Shown here: positions 48,345 through 59,806 of the stretch, piece by piece
How the letters are laid out: each line of letters begins with the position of its first letter
How positions within the stretch are numbered: the stretch's first letter is position 1
Program-made: the position numbers and the translations under genes
DNA from: Malania oleifera
Taxonomy: Eukaryota > Streptophyta > Magnoliopsida > Santalales > Ximeniaceae
NCBI RefSeq assembly: GCF_029873635.1
Contig: NC_080422.1
Coordinates: 5,560,001 to 5,624,000 of the forward strand
Length of the DNA: 64,000 nt
Reading direction: 5' to 3'
Notes under the pieces: generated by a model
Told to the model about the DNA's origin: nothing
The model's database searches: none
What the model saw: only the letters and a program-made list of their open reading frames with translations

Positions 48345-49474
48345 TATAATACTAAGAATTACTAATAAATCATAAAAAATACCTACTAATTATAATGATT
48401 TAAAATGTTTGTTATATGCAATTTACACATCATAAAATAAATAAAACTATGTTCAATATTTTTAAATTTAAGTAACCTATCAAACATATTTTTAAAAATT
48501 ATAAACTAAAATTTAAAAATGTCATACTTAATTTATTAAAATTATAATTTTGTAAATTTGTGTTGCTTTTTTTTTTATCCGTTTATTATTTACATATTAG
48601 ACATAGAACGACTAAAATTTAGTTTTATAATTTTAATTTGCAAAGTATGAATTTTGAATTTACATTTTTGCCAATCCTATGTTTGATAAGCTATTTCAAT
48701 TTAAAAAATATGGAATTATATTTCATTTGTATTTAAGATGTGTTTAGTCAGAAATTATATATAATAAATATTTTTTAACATTATAATTATCTAAATTTGT
48801 TTGTCTGATTTACTAGTCTTATTCATTTTTAATATATTTTTTAGATGATAATATAATAATGTTATCATACTTCTCTTTACTTTTTAACTCAAATTAGACG
48901 AACTAGTTGGAATGGTCAACCCAAAACCTAGTTAGATATTTGATTTGCTAATCAATTTGATAAAATTTCTCATTTATTTCATGTATATGCAATAATTGAG
49001 TGACTATTGATTAATAGAAGATTCACTATAAAATTAAATTTGTGAAGATTTTTGATAGTTTTTATAAAATGATGAAGTGTCATATATAGAAAATTTAAGC
49101 GGTGCTATTGAATTTTGCCCTATATATATTTTTTTAATTTTAAACTCTTATTTTACATTTGCAAACATTAAAAATGAATTTTATATTTTAATTTATGTGA
49201 ATTACATATTGAATTTTCTTACAAATTCACACAAAGTCAAGTTGAAGTTTCAAATTCATAATCTAAATATTAATTTTTATAAATTTTGAAAAGTTTAAAA
49301 ATTATCTTTTTGTCAATCTTTTAAAATCTAAAATAAACAATAAAATATTTTTAATATATATTTAAATATATTTTATTAATATTTTAATAGAAAAATTTTA
49401 GGATAATAAAAAATTTTATAATTTTAAAACAATTCAAAAAAAAAAAAATTTGCCCATCGGAAGTCTTGCCAAGA
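48345..49474. other. AT-rich intergenic DNA, no gene seen
   Basis: Very AT-rich with long A and T runs. The ORF at 49077-49289 is low complexity. I see no element boundary here. Confidence 0.6.
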
Positions 49475-49484
49475 CCATCCTTCA

Positions 49485-51142
49485 GAATTTTTTCCCATTT
49501 TAATTTTATTATTTAATAAAATATTAAATAATACTTTGTTTGGGAAAAAAATTTCCATTTTAAGGCTTACGTAATCTCGCAGGATGATCTTGCGAGATTT
49601 AAAGGGTTAGAGGTTCTCGTGGTGACGCATGGCAGAAAATCTCGTAGGATGGTCCTGCGAGATTTGTCTTGGAAATGGAACGCTATGTGACACGTAGCAA
49701 ATCTCGCAGGACCATCCTGTGAGATTTGCTTAAATTGCTCCTTTCCTCTTATTTATTTTTGAAAATTCGGTAATTTTGCTTCACCTCACACCTTTCCATA
49801 ACCAGTTTCAAATTAATTTATATATTTATTTTTATAAACAAAAGATTTGTACATTTAAAATATAAATTCATAATTAATAAAAATTGATTTGCGAATTACA
49901 ATAATTACATGTTTCCATGTATTATTTCTAGAAAAAATCAAATATTTTAAATAGAAAGAGCGCAACGTGCCACCATCAATTATTATTTTATTAATATTGT
50001 TGGGCCTTATTTTTCCTTCTAGTTTTTTTTTTCCTTTTTTTCGGGGTAACTTTCTTCCAATTTGAATCTATTTGTTGTAATTTATTGAAAAGCAACATTA
50101 TACCTTTTCTGGTTAATTTATTATCTTAGGTTGGATAAAATTATGGAGAATAAAGAAATTAATGTTATCAAAATGTACATTGAAATTAAAAAAAATTTAA
50201 AACTCATTTAATTGTGTAAAATATTAATATTTTTATTTTAAAAAATTATAATTTACATTTTCAGTTTTTCAATATTGTATTAAAATTGTTCAAAATAATT
50301 TCCTATTTTTATTATTAGATTTAAAAAAATTTATAAAAATAGCAACCTTTTTATTCAATTTTTAAACAACTATATAAAATATTATTTCGAATCATGAATT
50401 TAAGAGTTAAACTTTAAATTTGCATGAATCCGAAAGAAATTTAATTTCTTATCCAAAGAATGCCGTGGAAACTCAAATCCATAGAGTCATTTAAAATTTG
50501 GTCTTTCGCATTTTTAGGGCTCGTAGTCTTTCCAGTATATACTTTTATTCGTAAATTTAAAATATGAACTCATAATTAATAAAATTTGAATTGCGAGCTA
50601 TAATAATTATATGTTTCCATGTATTATTTCCAAAAAAAAAAATCAAAGTTTACTTTTATAAAAAATATTTTCAATAGAAAGAACCTAGACTTGCCACTAG
50701 CAATTAATATTTTATTAATATTGATAAATTTTCTGAAAATAATAGATGGAAACATGTAATTATTATAGCTCGCAATTCAATTTTTATTAATTATGAATTC
50801 ATATTTTGAATTTACGAATCTTTTGTTTATAGAAATAAATATATTAATTAATTTGAAATTGATTAAGAAAATATATGAGGTAAAGTGAAATTACTGAATT
50901 TTCATTATCGAAAGAACTCTACAAGATTTGTCACGCACCACACACCGTTTCTCAGGCAAATCTCGTAGGATTATCTTGCGAGATTTTCTATCACGTGTTA
51001 CTACAAGAATCTTTGGTCATTTAAATCTCGCAGTTTGGTCAGATTTGTTTAAAACTGTAAACCTTAAAATGATAATTTTTTTTTCAAACAAAGTATTATT
51101 TAATATTTTATTAAATAATAAAATTAAAACGGTAAAAAACTC
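49485..51142. mobile_element. Mutator-like non-autonomous foldback element
   Basis: It is flanked by a perfect 10 bp direct repeat CCATCCTTCA (49475-49484 and 51143-51152), in the size range of Mutator target duplications. The ends are inverted: left GAATTTTTTCCCATTTTAAT, right (reverse complement) GAGTTTTTTACCGTTTTAAT. The inverted arms go on for several hundred bases: 'aataaaatattaaataatac' at about 49515 and its complement at about 51095; 'aattaataaaaattgattt' at about 49870 and its complement at about 50785. A third, direct copy of the inner arm lies at about 50550-50720. No transposase is encoded. Palindromes like AAATCTCGCAGGACCATCC lie just inside both ends. Confidence 0.88.
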
Positions 51143-51471
51143 CCATCCTTCAACCCCAACGGCGCACACAGTTAAGCTGTACACGTGTCAAAATAGCAAG
51201 TCATCCATCTCCGGAAGCCACGCGTAGACCCCAATAGCCAGCCTTTACCCGAACACACTTCCCGCCAAAACCTTTCGATCATTGCCTCAAACCCATGCCA
51301 CGTGTACTAAAGATCCTCGCCGTACACGTGTTTCACGAAAGAGCAACGATTGCCATTGTAGCAACATGCGCGGCGACCATCCAACGAATTAATGATCGGA
51401 CGGTGGAGGTTCAATTCTGTATATTTTGACCTGGCGGAATCCAGAAGGCTGAGCAGCTCGCCGGCGGTGGG
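51143..51471 (+). promoter_or_regulatory. Phosphatase promoter with ABRE/G-box cluster
   Basis: ACACGTGT at 51181-51188, CCACGTGT at 51298-51305 and ACACGTGT at 51324-51331 are ACGTG-core elements of the ABA-response type. CCACGCGT at 51218-51225 resembles a coupling element. Clade A PP2C genes are known to be ABA-induced. No clear TATA box stands at a normal distance. The Mutator-like element ends at the left edge. Confidence 0.65.
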
Positions 51472-52275
51472 ATGCGATGGTCGGCGATGTCAGATTCCGG
51501 TAAGCGCTGCCCTATTTTTGTAAAAAAAGCGAGAAACTCACGCCGGAAAAGGTTAAATATCCAACGGATGGGGTCCGTACAGTCGGTGGAGAACTTCGAT
51601 CCGGCGATAGGCGGGCCGGTCGCTGGACACGGAACTGCTAATAATATATGCGGAGTTATCGAAGAGGGAGCGTCCTCCGAGCAGAATATCGGCGCCGGAG
51701 AAGGATCGAAAGCCAGCGATGGTGCCGATAACCAGTCGACGGTGGTCGGAGCACCGGCTACCGCCGATGAGGTCCCTGAAAACTCGACGTGCTCGTCGCA
51801 CGGATGGTTCTCGATGATGGGACGAAGGAGGGTGATGGAGGACACGGTGATGGTGGCGCCGGGGGCGGTAGCTCCGTACGACTTCTTTGCGGTCTACGAC
51901 GGCCATGGCGGGGCTCGGGTTGCGCTGGCGTGCAGGGAGAGGATGCACAAACTTCTGGTGAAGGAGATCGAGGGGTACGCTGATGGCGGCGGCGGCGGCG
52001 GCGGCGGCGGCCGCAGCAGCGGCGGCGGAGAGGAGGAAATGATTGATTGGGAGAAGGTGATGGTGGCGTGCTTTGCAAAGATGGACGGCGAAGTTAGGGG
52101 CGGGGGTGGAGAACGGGTGGAGATGGAGGACGTAGCGTCGGCGGGGCAGATGATTGGGTCGACGGCAGTGGTGGTGGTGGTGGGGAAGGAGGAGGTGGTG
52201 ACGGCCAACTGCGGAGATTCCCGAGCCGTTCTCTGCCGCGGGGGAGTTGCGGTTCCCCTGTCATGTGATCATAAG
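51472..52275 (+). CDS. Clade A protein phosphatase 2C, first exon
   Basis: Encodes the N-terminal part of a PP2C, a metal-dependent Ser/Thr phosphatase. Clade A members inhibit SnRK2 kinases and are held in check by ABA receptors. The Met at 51472 is the first in frame; the Met at 51487 (MSDSGKRCPIF) may be the true start. A basic patch (RNSRRKRLNIQR) is followed by a variable Ala/Gly/Ser-rich stretch. The PP2C core has 'SMMGRRRVMEDTV', 'YDFFAVYDGHGGARVALAC' with metal-binding Asp and Gly, and 'GSTAVVVVV' to 'ANCGDSRAVLCRGGVAVPL'. A Gly run (about residues 172-180, GGC codons) sits in a loop. The exon should end after Asp-His-Lys at AAG/GTGATG, where clade A genes have an intron; the remaining ORF to 52323 is then intron. 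It most resembles AHG1/HAI-type members. The later exons with the third metal Asp are not seen. Confidence 0.88.
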
Positions 52276-53030
52276 GTGATGTGCCCGTTTACCTTTTCGG
52301 AAAAAGAAAAAAAAAAGAAGTAATTGTGTAGTTAATTTAGTTGAAATAATAGATAGTATTTCACAAGTTGAATAGCTCTCCTTATACTTGAGAATTAGTG
52401 CTTCTCTTCAGCAAAATATTCAAGTTATAGGGTATTTTATGTTGAATCAATCAATGGATTGGACTCAAATTTGATTTGATTTGAGTTTCTTATAATCACC
52501 ATTTAATCATTCTTCAAAAGTTAGTGGTCATATTAATGCCTTTTTTTTTAATCAGTAAGTGTAAATTTATATTGATCAAAAGGATATGTACTGAATACAC
52601 TTGGTGAAGAAAGTATTATGCATCTCATAATTACTTACATTTCCATCTCCCACTCATAATTATAATCGATCTTCTTTTTGCAATTTTCAGTTTGGTCTCA
52701 ATTAAAGCAGTGTCAAATCTCATCAATTAGTCATAGAGTAATAAAATAACCTTTCTCATCCTTCAAGCTTTCAATTCAATTAGTGGTATATCTTAAAGAG
52801 AAACACTTAGAAATAGCGATGGAGGTGGAACAAAATAAGAAATGGTGTCAAAGAATGAGCTCTAAAAACTGAGGCTCACATGGTACCCAAATCTATCTCC
52901 TAATTCCTTCCATTATTGAGTGGAGGTAGAAGATAAGTTCAAGACCCCGCTTCATGAAATAAACTTGGGTATCTGCATGGCAGATTTCGCCAAGCTAATG
53001 TATTGTGGAGATGAAATCATTGATGACAGT
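52276..53030 (+). other. Putative first intron of the phosphatase, 5' part
   Basis: It begins GTGATG after AAG. It is AT-rich with no ORF of note and no exon resembling the rest of PP2C. An 'ccccgcttcatgaaataaac' stretch near 52945 may belong to the LINE that follows. Confidence 0.5.
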
Positions 53031-53119
53031 TCATAGAAAGGCTAGGAGGGCTGAGACTCACTTAGTGCTATTGCTTGAAGTGAAATATGTTAAGTAGCCT
53101 ACGACAATCTAGGCCTTGA

Positions 53120-54300
53120 ATCGGGAAAGAAGTTTGAAGGGGGGGACCTTTATTGATGCCTTTGAACTTTAAGAAAGAGCCACAAATTGTTGGGAGGTGG
53201 TTGACTAGGCCGAAATTGGAAGGAGGGCTGGGGCTTGGTTATGTGGTTTCCAATAACATCTCCCCGATTGGAACATGGTCGTGGAGGTTCCCCTTAGAGC
53301 TCAACTCTATGTGGCATAAAGTGATTAAAAGTAGGCATGGGGCTCGACAGAATGGGTGGGACTCTGCAGGAAGCAGCAATGTTTCTCATGCAAGCCCGTG
53401 GAAATTTGTGTCCCAAGTTGAGCTCGTCTTTTCTTTCCCCTTGCCTGTTTCAAAGTTGGGAATGGCAACAGTGTTCACGTCTGGGAGGATGTGTGGGTGG
53501 GTGAGAGTTCTTCGGAGCTGAAGGTGCCTCGCCTATTCAGACTTTCCACCCTTCTAAATGCACCTATCGGTGTGCTTTTTCCTATTCTGAGGGAGGCTCT
53601 CTATATAGGGACTTCCATTTTTCAGGAATCTCAACGAAAGAGAGGTTGATGAGCTTTAAATCTTACTTGCATCTTTGAGAAAATTTGCTCCAATCAATAG
53701 GGGAGATGAGAGGGATTGGGAGGGTGATTTTTCGGGTTTTTCTTCACTAAATCTTTCTTCCTTTATCTTCTTCAATCTCCTTCCCCAAGCCAATCCTTGG
53801 ATCCACATCATTTGGCAAGCTAAGGTTGCTTTTAAGGTTTGGACTCTCATATGGTCAGTGACACTCAGCAGGATTAACACACACGATTTGTTATAGATGA
53901 GAATGCCCTTGAATGCCCTCATCCCTGAGTGTGTGATGTGTTGTGAGGCTAGTGAAACAAATGCTCACCTCTTCATTCCCTGCAAGGTGGCCTCACATCT
54001 CTAGAATGCTTTGTTTCCCTTTTGGTGAAGCTTGGGTGTTACCTCAGGCAATTTCCTTTTTGGTGAGGTACAGGGGTTCCGGAAAGGCTGCAAGAGTAGG
54101 AAGGGTTGAGTTCTTGGTGCAACACGATTTTTGCTATTATGTGGACATTACAGATAGAGAGGGATGCGATAATTTTCAAGTATTGAACTATTTCTCCTTG
54201 TTTTTTGTGGGACAGGGCTGTGTTATTGGCCTTGTTTTGGGCCCACTCCTTTGGTTATGAGGAGTGCTGCTGTCTAATGGTTATGGTTAGGGATTGGAAG
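53120..54300 (+). pseudogene. LINE ORF2 C-terminal remnant
   Basis: A non-LTR RT tail in several frames. It shows 'RPKLEGGLGLGYVVSNN', 'WRFPLELNSMWHKVIKSRHG', 'NGWDS', 'PWKFVSQV', and in a shifted frame 'VWEDVWVGESSELKVPRL'. Next comes the zinc-binding RT-associated segment (WQAKVAFKVWTLIWSVTLSR, then CVMCCEASETNAHLFIPC at about 53930-53985) and an end part with 'WTLQIERDA' and 'RDWKAALMNSLF'. T-rich 3' sequence follows (about 54310-54360). It is 5'-truncated, as LINEs usually are, and carries frameshifts. It lies in the putative phosphatase intron. Confidence 0.75.
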
Positions 54301-55404
54301 GCAGCATTAATGAATTCTTTGTTTCTTTTTTTACTCTCTTTTGTTTTTTTGACTATTGTACTTTGAAGGACTTCTTGTCCTCTCATTGTTTGTTAACACA
54401 TGGAGTTATTTTGGTAGTACGTACCAAAGGTGAAATTCCTTCCTTTGGGTTTCCTCCTTCAGGACACTTCCATATCTTGTGTCTCTTTCTAAGAGTAGTG
54501 ACTTCTATTTGTGTTTGGACCTCTTTTTCAATTTTCAAGAAGATGGTTAACCTCACAGCAGGGGCTTGATCTACCCCTTGACAATTGCCTTCATGATATA
54601 TGTGCCAAGATTCATGAATAGTGCTTTGGATTGGGTTACCCTTGAGAGAGCAAGCCAAACCCCATAAGAAAAAAACCACTGAGAAGGGTACGGCAAGTTT
54701 TGCACATTAACATTGAGGCCAGTTACTAGAATCATAGGTCCTTGAATATGGTGATCAACTTTAAAGGAATTTGCGGAGTTAGCTTCCAGTTAAAGTAAAA
54801 TCGGGAGATATATATGATCAAACTACCAGTGGCATATGGTTATAAATGGGCACTGTGACCCAAAAGGAGAAGAAAGGGAAATGCGTGATCAAATAAGTAT
54901 TAAAGCATGGTTTCAACCCAAACTTTGACCTGCATCTAGAAATGAGGATTGCCCTTCTTCTTTTGAAGAGACACTATTTCAAAGGGAAAGGTTAGGTCTC
55001 CATGAATGTAACACAAAGGGATGGGTGACCATATCAAAAGATTGAAAAAAGAGTGTCGACATTGTTTTATGCTTTTGTGCATGTCTCGTGCCAATTGCAA
55101 AATGCTAGTGGCTGTAAGGCGCTAAGAAAAACTAGTCACTGTAAATCGCCTCAATGTTTGCTCTTTTGTGCTTGCACCTTGGCAAAATTCATCCCCTTGC
55201 ATTGGGGACAAATGACCATGATTCATTGGTAGTGAAAATTGGAATGAGTTGCATTAGCTTTGCAAGGAAGGCTAGCATATAGAGTTGAACTTTTTGTGAC
55301 TGGCCAATAAAGGTAATTAGGTCTAGAGGAGTAAAAAAGCCAGCTATGTATGTGGCATATTTGGTTGTGTACCTTGCGGCTCATGTAATAAAGTCCAATG
55401 AATG

Positions 55405-55437
<33 letters not shown>

Positions 55438-55440
55438 TAT
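54301..55440. other. No gene recognised
   Basis: The left 60 bases are LINE 3' tail-like. The minus ORF 54383-54679 (98 codons) has no domain I know. A (CA)n microsatellite lies at about 55405-55432. I see no PP2C exon. Confidence 0.5.
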
Positions 55441-57770
55441 ACATTTTTTTTATGACAAAAGAAGGTATATTAAATAGAAAGAAGAGAAGGTACAACATGC
55501 GGGGACAAGTAATCCACCGTGTAAGAGCACACTGAAGGGGAAAAGAAAAAGAAAAAAAAAAACGCAAGAGCCCAAAATAAAACTAAACAAAATTAATCCA
55601 TTATAATTCATCAAACTCTTCAAATTTGCTAGTTCCCTTTGATACTTCATCTTTCGACTTTTGCCACTAGACAAAAGCACTTCATTTCCTCCAATATCAT
55701 TCAGCTTTAAATCCATTTTATCCAAAAGATTTTGAGCTTCTAACTTCCCCTTTGAAATCTCCTCCATTGGTGTTGGCAAAATTCCATTCTTGTGCTGAAG
55801 CTTATTCACCAATCCATCATTATCAAAATAGGAACCTCCTCCTAACCTCCCAACGGAGGTGGATGGACATAAGATATCCCCTATTTTATCACAGGAATTA
55901 GAAACGTACACATATTGTTCTCAGATCTCATCCTACAACAACTCTCTACCATAATCAAAATCACTAATATCATCACTTTCTGAATCTAAGAGATCCCCCC
56001 TTTTCTTTACCATCTTTCCTTTTCTAGTCTCATTACTACATCCCACATTCTTCTTAGCATGAGAAAGTTCCAGTCTTCCACAATAGTAAACTCTCCTTCA
56101 GAATCTCTACTTAGTAACTTTGTCGTCATTGAGTCACTAGAATTTTCTCTCTATCTTCAAATATCTTCATTTCGTCACCCAAACAAGCCGCCTTTCAACA
56201 AGCATAAACCTTGTTACCTTCAAATTTATTAGTATAAATACCACAATCATAAGATCTCTCCCCTAATTCCACTTCTTTTTTTATTCTAATACACTTGTGT
56301 TCGGAACTAAACACAATTTTATCACCACAATCTTGACTTGAATCTAATTTTCTAGCATCCTGAGCTTCCACTGACTCTTGGTCAATTCAATTCATAAATC
56401 TAATAACTGGAGGCTAAATAAATATTCCATTAACAAAAGGTATAACTTCCTGCTTCCCTATACTTGTTTTTTAGGTGTAGGAGCAACATTATGGGCCTGC
56501 CCATTGTTCGAAACCAGCATGGCAGTACTCGGGTCCCCTATTTCTGAATCTTTGGATCTGTTAGATTACTAGTTACCTAAAAGCTTAAGCTATTAGGTTG
56601 TGGGCCAACAATGTATATCAAGCTTTAACACTTCCCCACACATACACATGCAGCCCAATAGCATGTGGAGAGGTAAACACACAATAAATAACACCCATAA
56701 TAGGGAACACAATAATATTTTTATAATGCACACAATAAACGCGGGCAACAAGACTAGAACCTAGGACCTCTTGGTAACTAACTTTGATATCATGTTCGAT
56801 TACCATTTTATTTAAAAGTTTAAGCTATTAGGTTGTGGGCCGACAATATAAATCAAGCTTTAACGGGATCCAAATTGGAGCCCAAATGAACCTTTCCTAA
56901 ACAATGAGCCTATTCAAATAGTTGGCCTACTTACCTCCTTTTTCAATTACTTGGGCAGGTCCAAAATGAGAAGCATGCTGCCCTGCCCAATTCTCTTCAC
57001 AGCCTCCTCCCCAAACGCAACCCTAGCCGCCTCTGTGATCATCACTACTCCATTTGGAACCCTAGCATCCTTCAAGCTTCGGTTATTTGGTTGCCTGGCC
57101 CTAGGTTCATTCAGCTGTAGTGCATCTCCGCACCAATGGCACAACTCTTGTTTCCCAGACTTTAGACCCTGCCTTCTATAAAGAACTTAACTAACACTAC
57201 TATCACCTTTGTCTTTTTTTGCCACCCACCACTGGATTCCATGATCTTTTATGTGAAGAGTAATTTGCACCTACACTCCTTATCCTCACAAAAATCCTTA
57301 GCTATCTTGTAGAAATCACTTCGGAAGCTTTGCCACCCATTGCCTTTTCACCCCCAGGAATAAAAATTGAAAAATTATTCCTTTCCACCTCAACCCTAAC
57401 TCCAAATACTCACCTACTTTCGTCCATCTCAACAGCATCCTGTGCTTCATGATTTTCATTCGAACAAATGGAAAACGGCTTTGCATATGTCTGAAAATAT
57501 ACATCCCATCAGCGAACAAACCACAGCCTTTTTGGAAAACCTAATTCACCTATTATGAAAGACATTGTTCTCGACCACGAGCAAGGATGAGATCTCCCCT
57601 ACCTTGTCTAGTTGCAGATTGAAGGATATTCCTTCAATTTGGATCAATCGTTTCAACATAGGCTACCACAAGCTAGTTCATAGCATCAAACGCACTAGGG
57701 GGAGAGAGGAACATTTCGTGAAAGGGAGAGAAAACAAGACATACTTCTTATGAATGAGATAAAATTTAGA
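55441..57770 (-). pseudogene. Degenerate LINE 5' region, minus strand
   Basis: On the minus strand broken frames recall the N-terminal part of plant LINE proteins. They show a 'NNFSIFIPGGEKAMGGKA' type segment near 57330-57385 and, at the far end, 'SRKMKYQRELANLKSLMNYN' (about 55595-55655), the stretch usually found just before the endonuclease. The endonuclease and RT are absent. The frame passes straight into T-rich 3'-end-like sequence (about 55440-55580), as if internally deleted. The 153-codon ORF 55450-55911 is the best preserved part. Family assignment rests on a few motifs. Confidence 0.45.
56580..56865. repeat. Flanking 50 bp direct repeats around a SINE-like segment
   Basis: A segment opening AAGCTTAAGCTATTAGGTTG occurs at about 56580-56632 and again, starting AAGTTTAAGC, at about 56815-56862. 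The roughly 180 bp between them, read on the minus strand, has 'catgatatcaaagttag' and 'gaggtcctaggttctag', weakly like tRNA-derived promoter boxes. It could be a SINE with long duplication, or a tandem duplication. It interrupts the LINE-like region. Confidence 0.35.
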
Positions 57771-59239
57771 TTTTCCTAGGTATACACATGGTTGGGGAAA
57801 GTGTTAAACCACTATTCAAAGGACAGGACATACTTGGAGTCTAGATAAAAGATCAAGAAGAATAACTTTGTATAACAACCTTGTCATTGGAAAATGCCTT
57901 CTAGGGTGACATAGGGTAGGAGTTGTGTAATACGCCTTATGTTTATGGGCACACACAGAAAATTGAAATTAAAAAAAGGAAGAAGAAGAAACACAACAAG
58001 TGTGGTTCGGTATTGCGTGATGTGTATATTGCCTTGTGTATCATTATGAGTATATATATAGCCCCATTGTGAAAAATCCCAAAATATCCATGTACAACAA
58101 TATAATGACATAGCGAGGGGTTAGGAAGGGTCGCAATGTTCTCCTTCCTGCGCTTTCTTCCTCTGAGAATACAAGCATGGTGGAATACATCCCTTTTTCA
58201 TTTCTGAATCCCTACACTTAGGAATCTTTGCTTCTTGAGCTACAGTGTCACCTTCTTTCTCACTTGTAGAGTTGGTCCTAGTGGATCCTCCTCCTACTTT
58301 TGTCTGGGTACCTATATATATTGTATTGATTCTTCGACTCTTCACATCTCCAAATATGCAGAAGGCAGTATCTTTCGTCATGCTGAAGGAGGAGTATATC
58401 TAGGTGTCGAAGATGTTGGGTATTTTGTCCAAAGGGAATGGAGGACTTTGAAGGGCTAATATCTTTAGAGATGAGGGTGGCTCTATCAATCAAAAGTTTT
58501 TTTCAAATGATAGGGGCAAATTTCTACTACTAAAGGATCATAATATTGTAGGGAGGTGGCAGGAAGTTTGCCTCCATGAGGAGTAGTCTATGGGGTGGAG
58601 GGCTTTCTTTGCAGTTTTTCAAGACATGTCAACACTGGCAAGGAAGACATAGTCAATCTCTAGTGCAGATAATTGAACATTCAAAGGGTAGGGGAGTCTT
58701 GCGAGAAGTCAAATGTTCTCTTGAGGCTCTTGGCAAGCATCTCCTCTGTGGATGTGCTTAGAGGTGCTCCAGCAATGAATGTGGCTAAAATATAGAATCT
58801 CGTCTCCTGTAGTCACAGGGATTGGGAGGGATTATTTCGTAACACCTCCTTATAACTAAGCGTATTACAACTATCAGAGGAACTTCAAAGTTTAAATATC
58901 CAAGTGGGCTTAAAGGGTTGGAAGGTGGTGGGCCTTATGTTTAGAGGCCTTGTCTTATGGGGTTAAGAAGACTAAGCAAATTTGGGTTAAAAAAAACAGG
59001 CCTCAACATCAAATGAATTTGGGCAGTTTTGATCCAATCGAAAGTACGACACATGACTAAATAGAGAGGGGGGGGGGGGGGGAGTTTTAAGCCTTCCTAT
59101 ACATAGTGGGCTGGTTTGTGAAGTTGAGCAGAAGGATACATTTAGCATTAATGAAGGCAGATCAGATGCTAAGTGCCCAACGATTGATGACTCTTCAAAG
59201 AATAGGGAGGAAACAATTAGCTTAAACAATTTGCATGAT
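57771..59239. other. No gene recognised; possible old LTR and LINE pieces
   Basis: At 57884-58112 the minus strand has 'gggctatatatatactcat' followed by a leader-like stretch, possibly an LTR promoter. From 58440 to 58900 plus-strand frames faintly recall LINE N-terminal protein but are too broken to call. A run of about 18 G lies at about 59066-59083. The ORFs here are short and without domains. Confidence 0.4.
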
Positions 59240-59505
59240 AGACAATTCCCCCCCAGTTGAGAAGAAAAATCTATTTGGCTTTTTTTTTGCCCACACTTGA
59301 AAGTTATTAAATGTTCTTCTCATTTTATAAACTAGTGTTAAATTTGGAGAAAGACATTTTTCTATATTATTATTTAACATTACAAGGGTGTATATATATA
59401 TACATGAGTCAAGGAACAAGATCCCAAATTACTCATAAATATTTGCTCCATAATAATTATACAATAATTAAAAAATGGAAAGTGTAGATATTTCCCTAAT
59501 ACTTC
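59240..59505 (-). repeat. Copia LTR fragment, minus strand (element F)
   Basis: Read on the minus strand it starts TATTAGGGAAATATCTACAC (TA for TG) after a polypurine tract. It has a TATA-rich segment (plus 'gtatatatatatac', about 59389-59404) and ends near 59240; the exact end is unclear. It is the 3' LTR of a minus-strand copia whose coding end lies at 59506-59564. Confidence 0.5.
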
Positions 59506-59564
59506 CCCTCAAGTTGGAGCATGGAGATCCGTAGTGCCCAACTTGCATGATAAGTCTTGAAAAT
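59506..59564 (-). pseudogene. Copia F RNase H tail and polypurine tract
   Basis: The minus strand reads 'KLGTTDLHAPT', a usual copia C-terminus, then TTGAGGGGAAG before the LTR. The rest is cut off by copia D, inserted at 59565. Confidence 0.5.
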
Positions 59565-59767
59565 TGTTAAAATGTCAACCTAGAATATCTTTGTAAATAA
59601 AAAATAAATTAGGAAAGTGAGTAATTAGTGAGTAATTATGGGGGATTTGATTTCATTTAATAGGAAATTATTTCCTTGATTAGAATATGTTATTGTATTA
59701 TATATTGGATTGTACGTAAGAACAAAATTATGAAAGAAATATTTTTTTCCAATCTTTTCTTCTTTCA
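59565..59767 (+). repeat. 5' LTR of copia D
   Basis: It starts TGTTAAAATGTCAACC and ends CTTCTTTCA, directly before the primer site (203 bp). The left flank is AAAAT. A TATA-like TATTATATATTGG lies at about 59696-59708. Confidence 0.8.
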
Positions 59768-59780
59768 TGGTATCAGAGCT
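59768..59780 (+). other. Primer binding site of copia D
   Basis: TGGTATCAGAGCT follows the LTR with no gap and is a perfect initiator-Met tRNA complement. Confidence 0.88.
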
Positions 59781-59806
59781 AGGGTTTCTTAAACCCAGCT
59801 AAAACA

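Noticed and set aside
51411..52208. Several minus-strand ORFs of about 100-144 codons opposite the phosphatase
   Set aside because: The PP2C frame has clear catalytic motifs. The antisense frames are Pro/Ser/Arg-rich products of its GC-rich sequence.
52276..52323. Lys-rich C-terminus (EKEKKKK) of the phosphatase ORF
   Set aside because: It follows a good splice donor at the known clade A intron position, so it is more likely intron.
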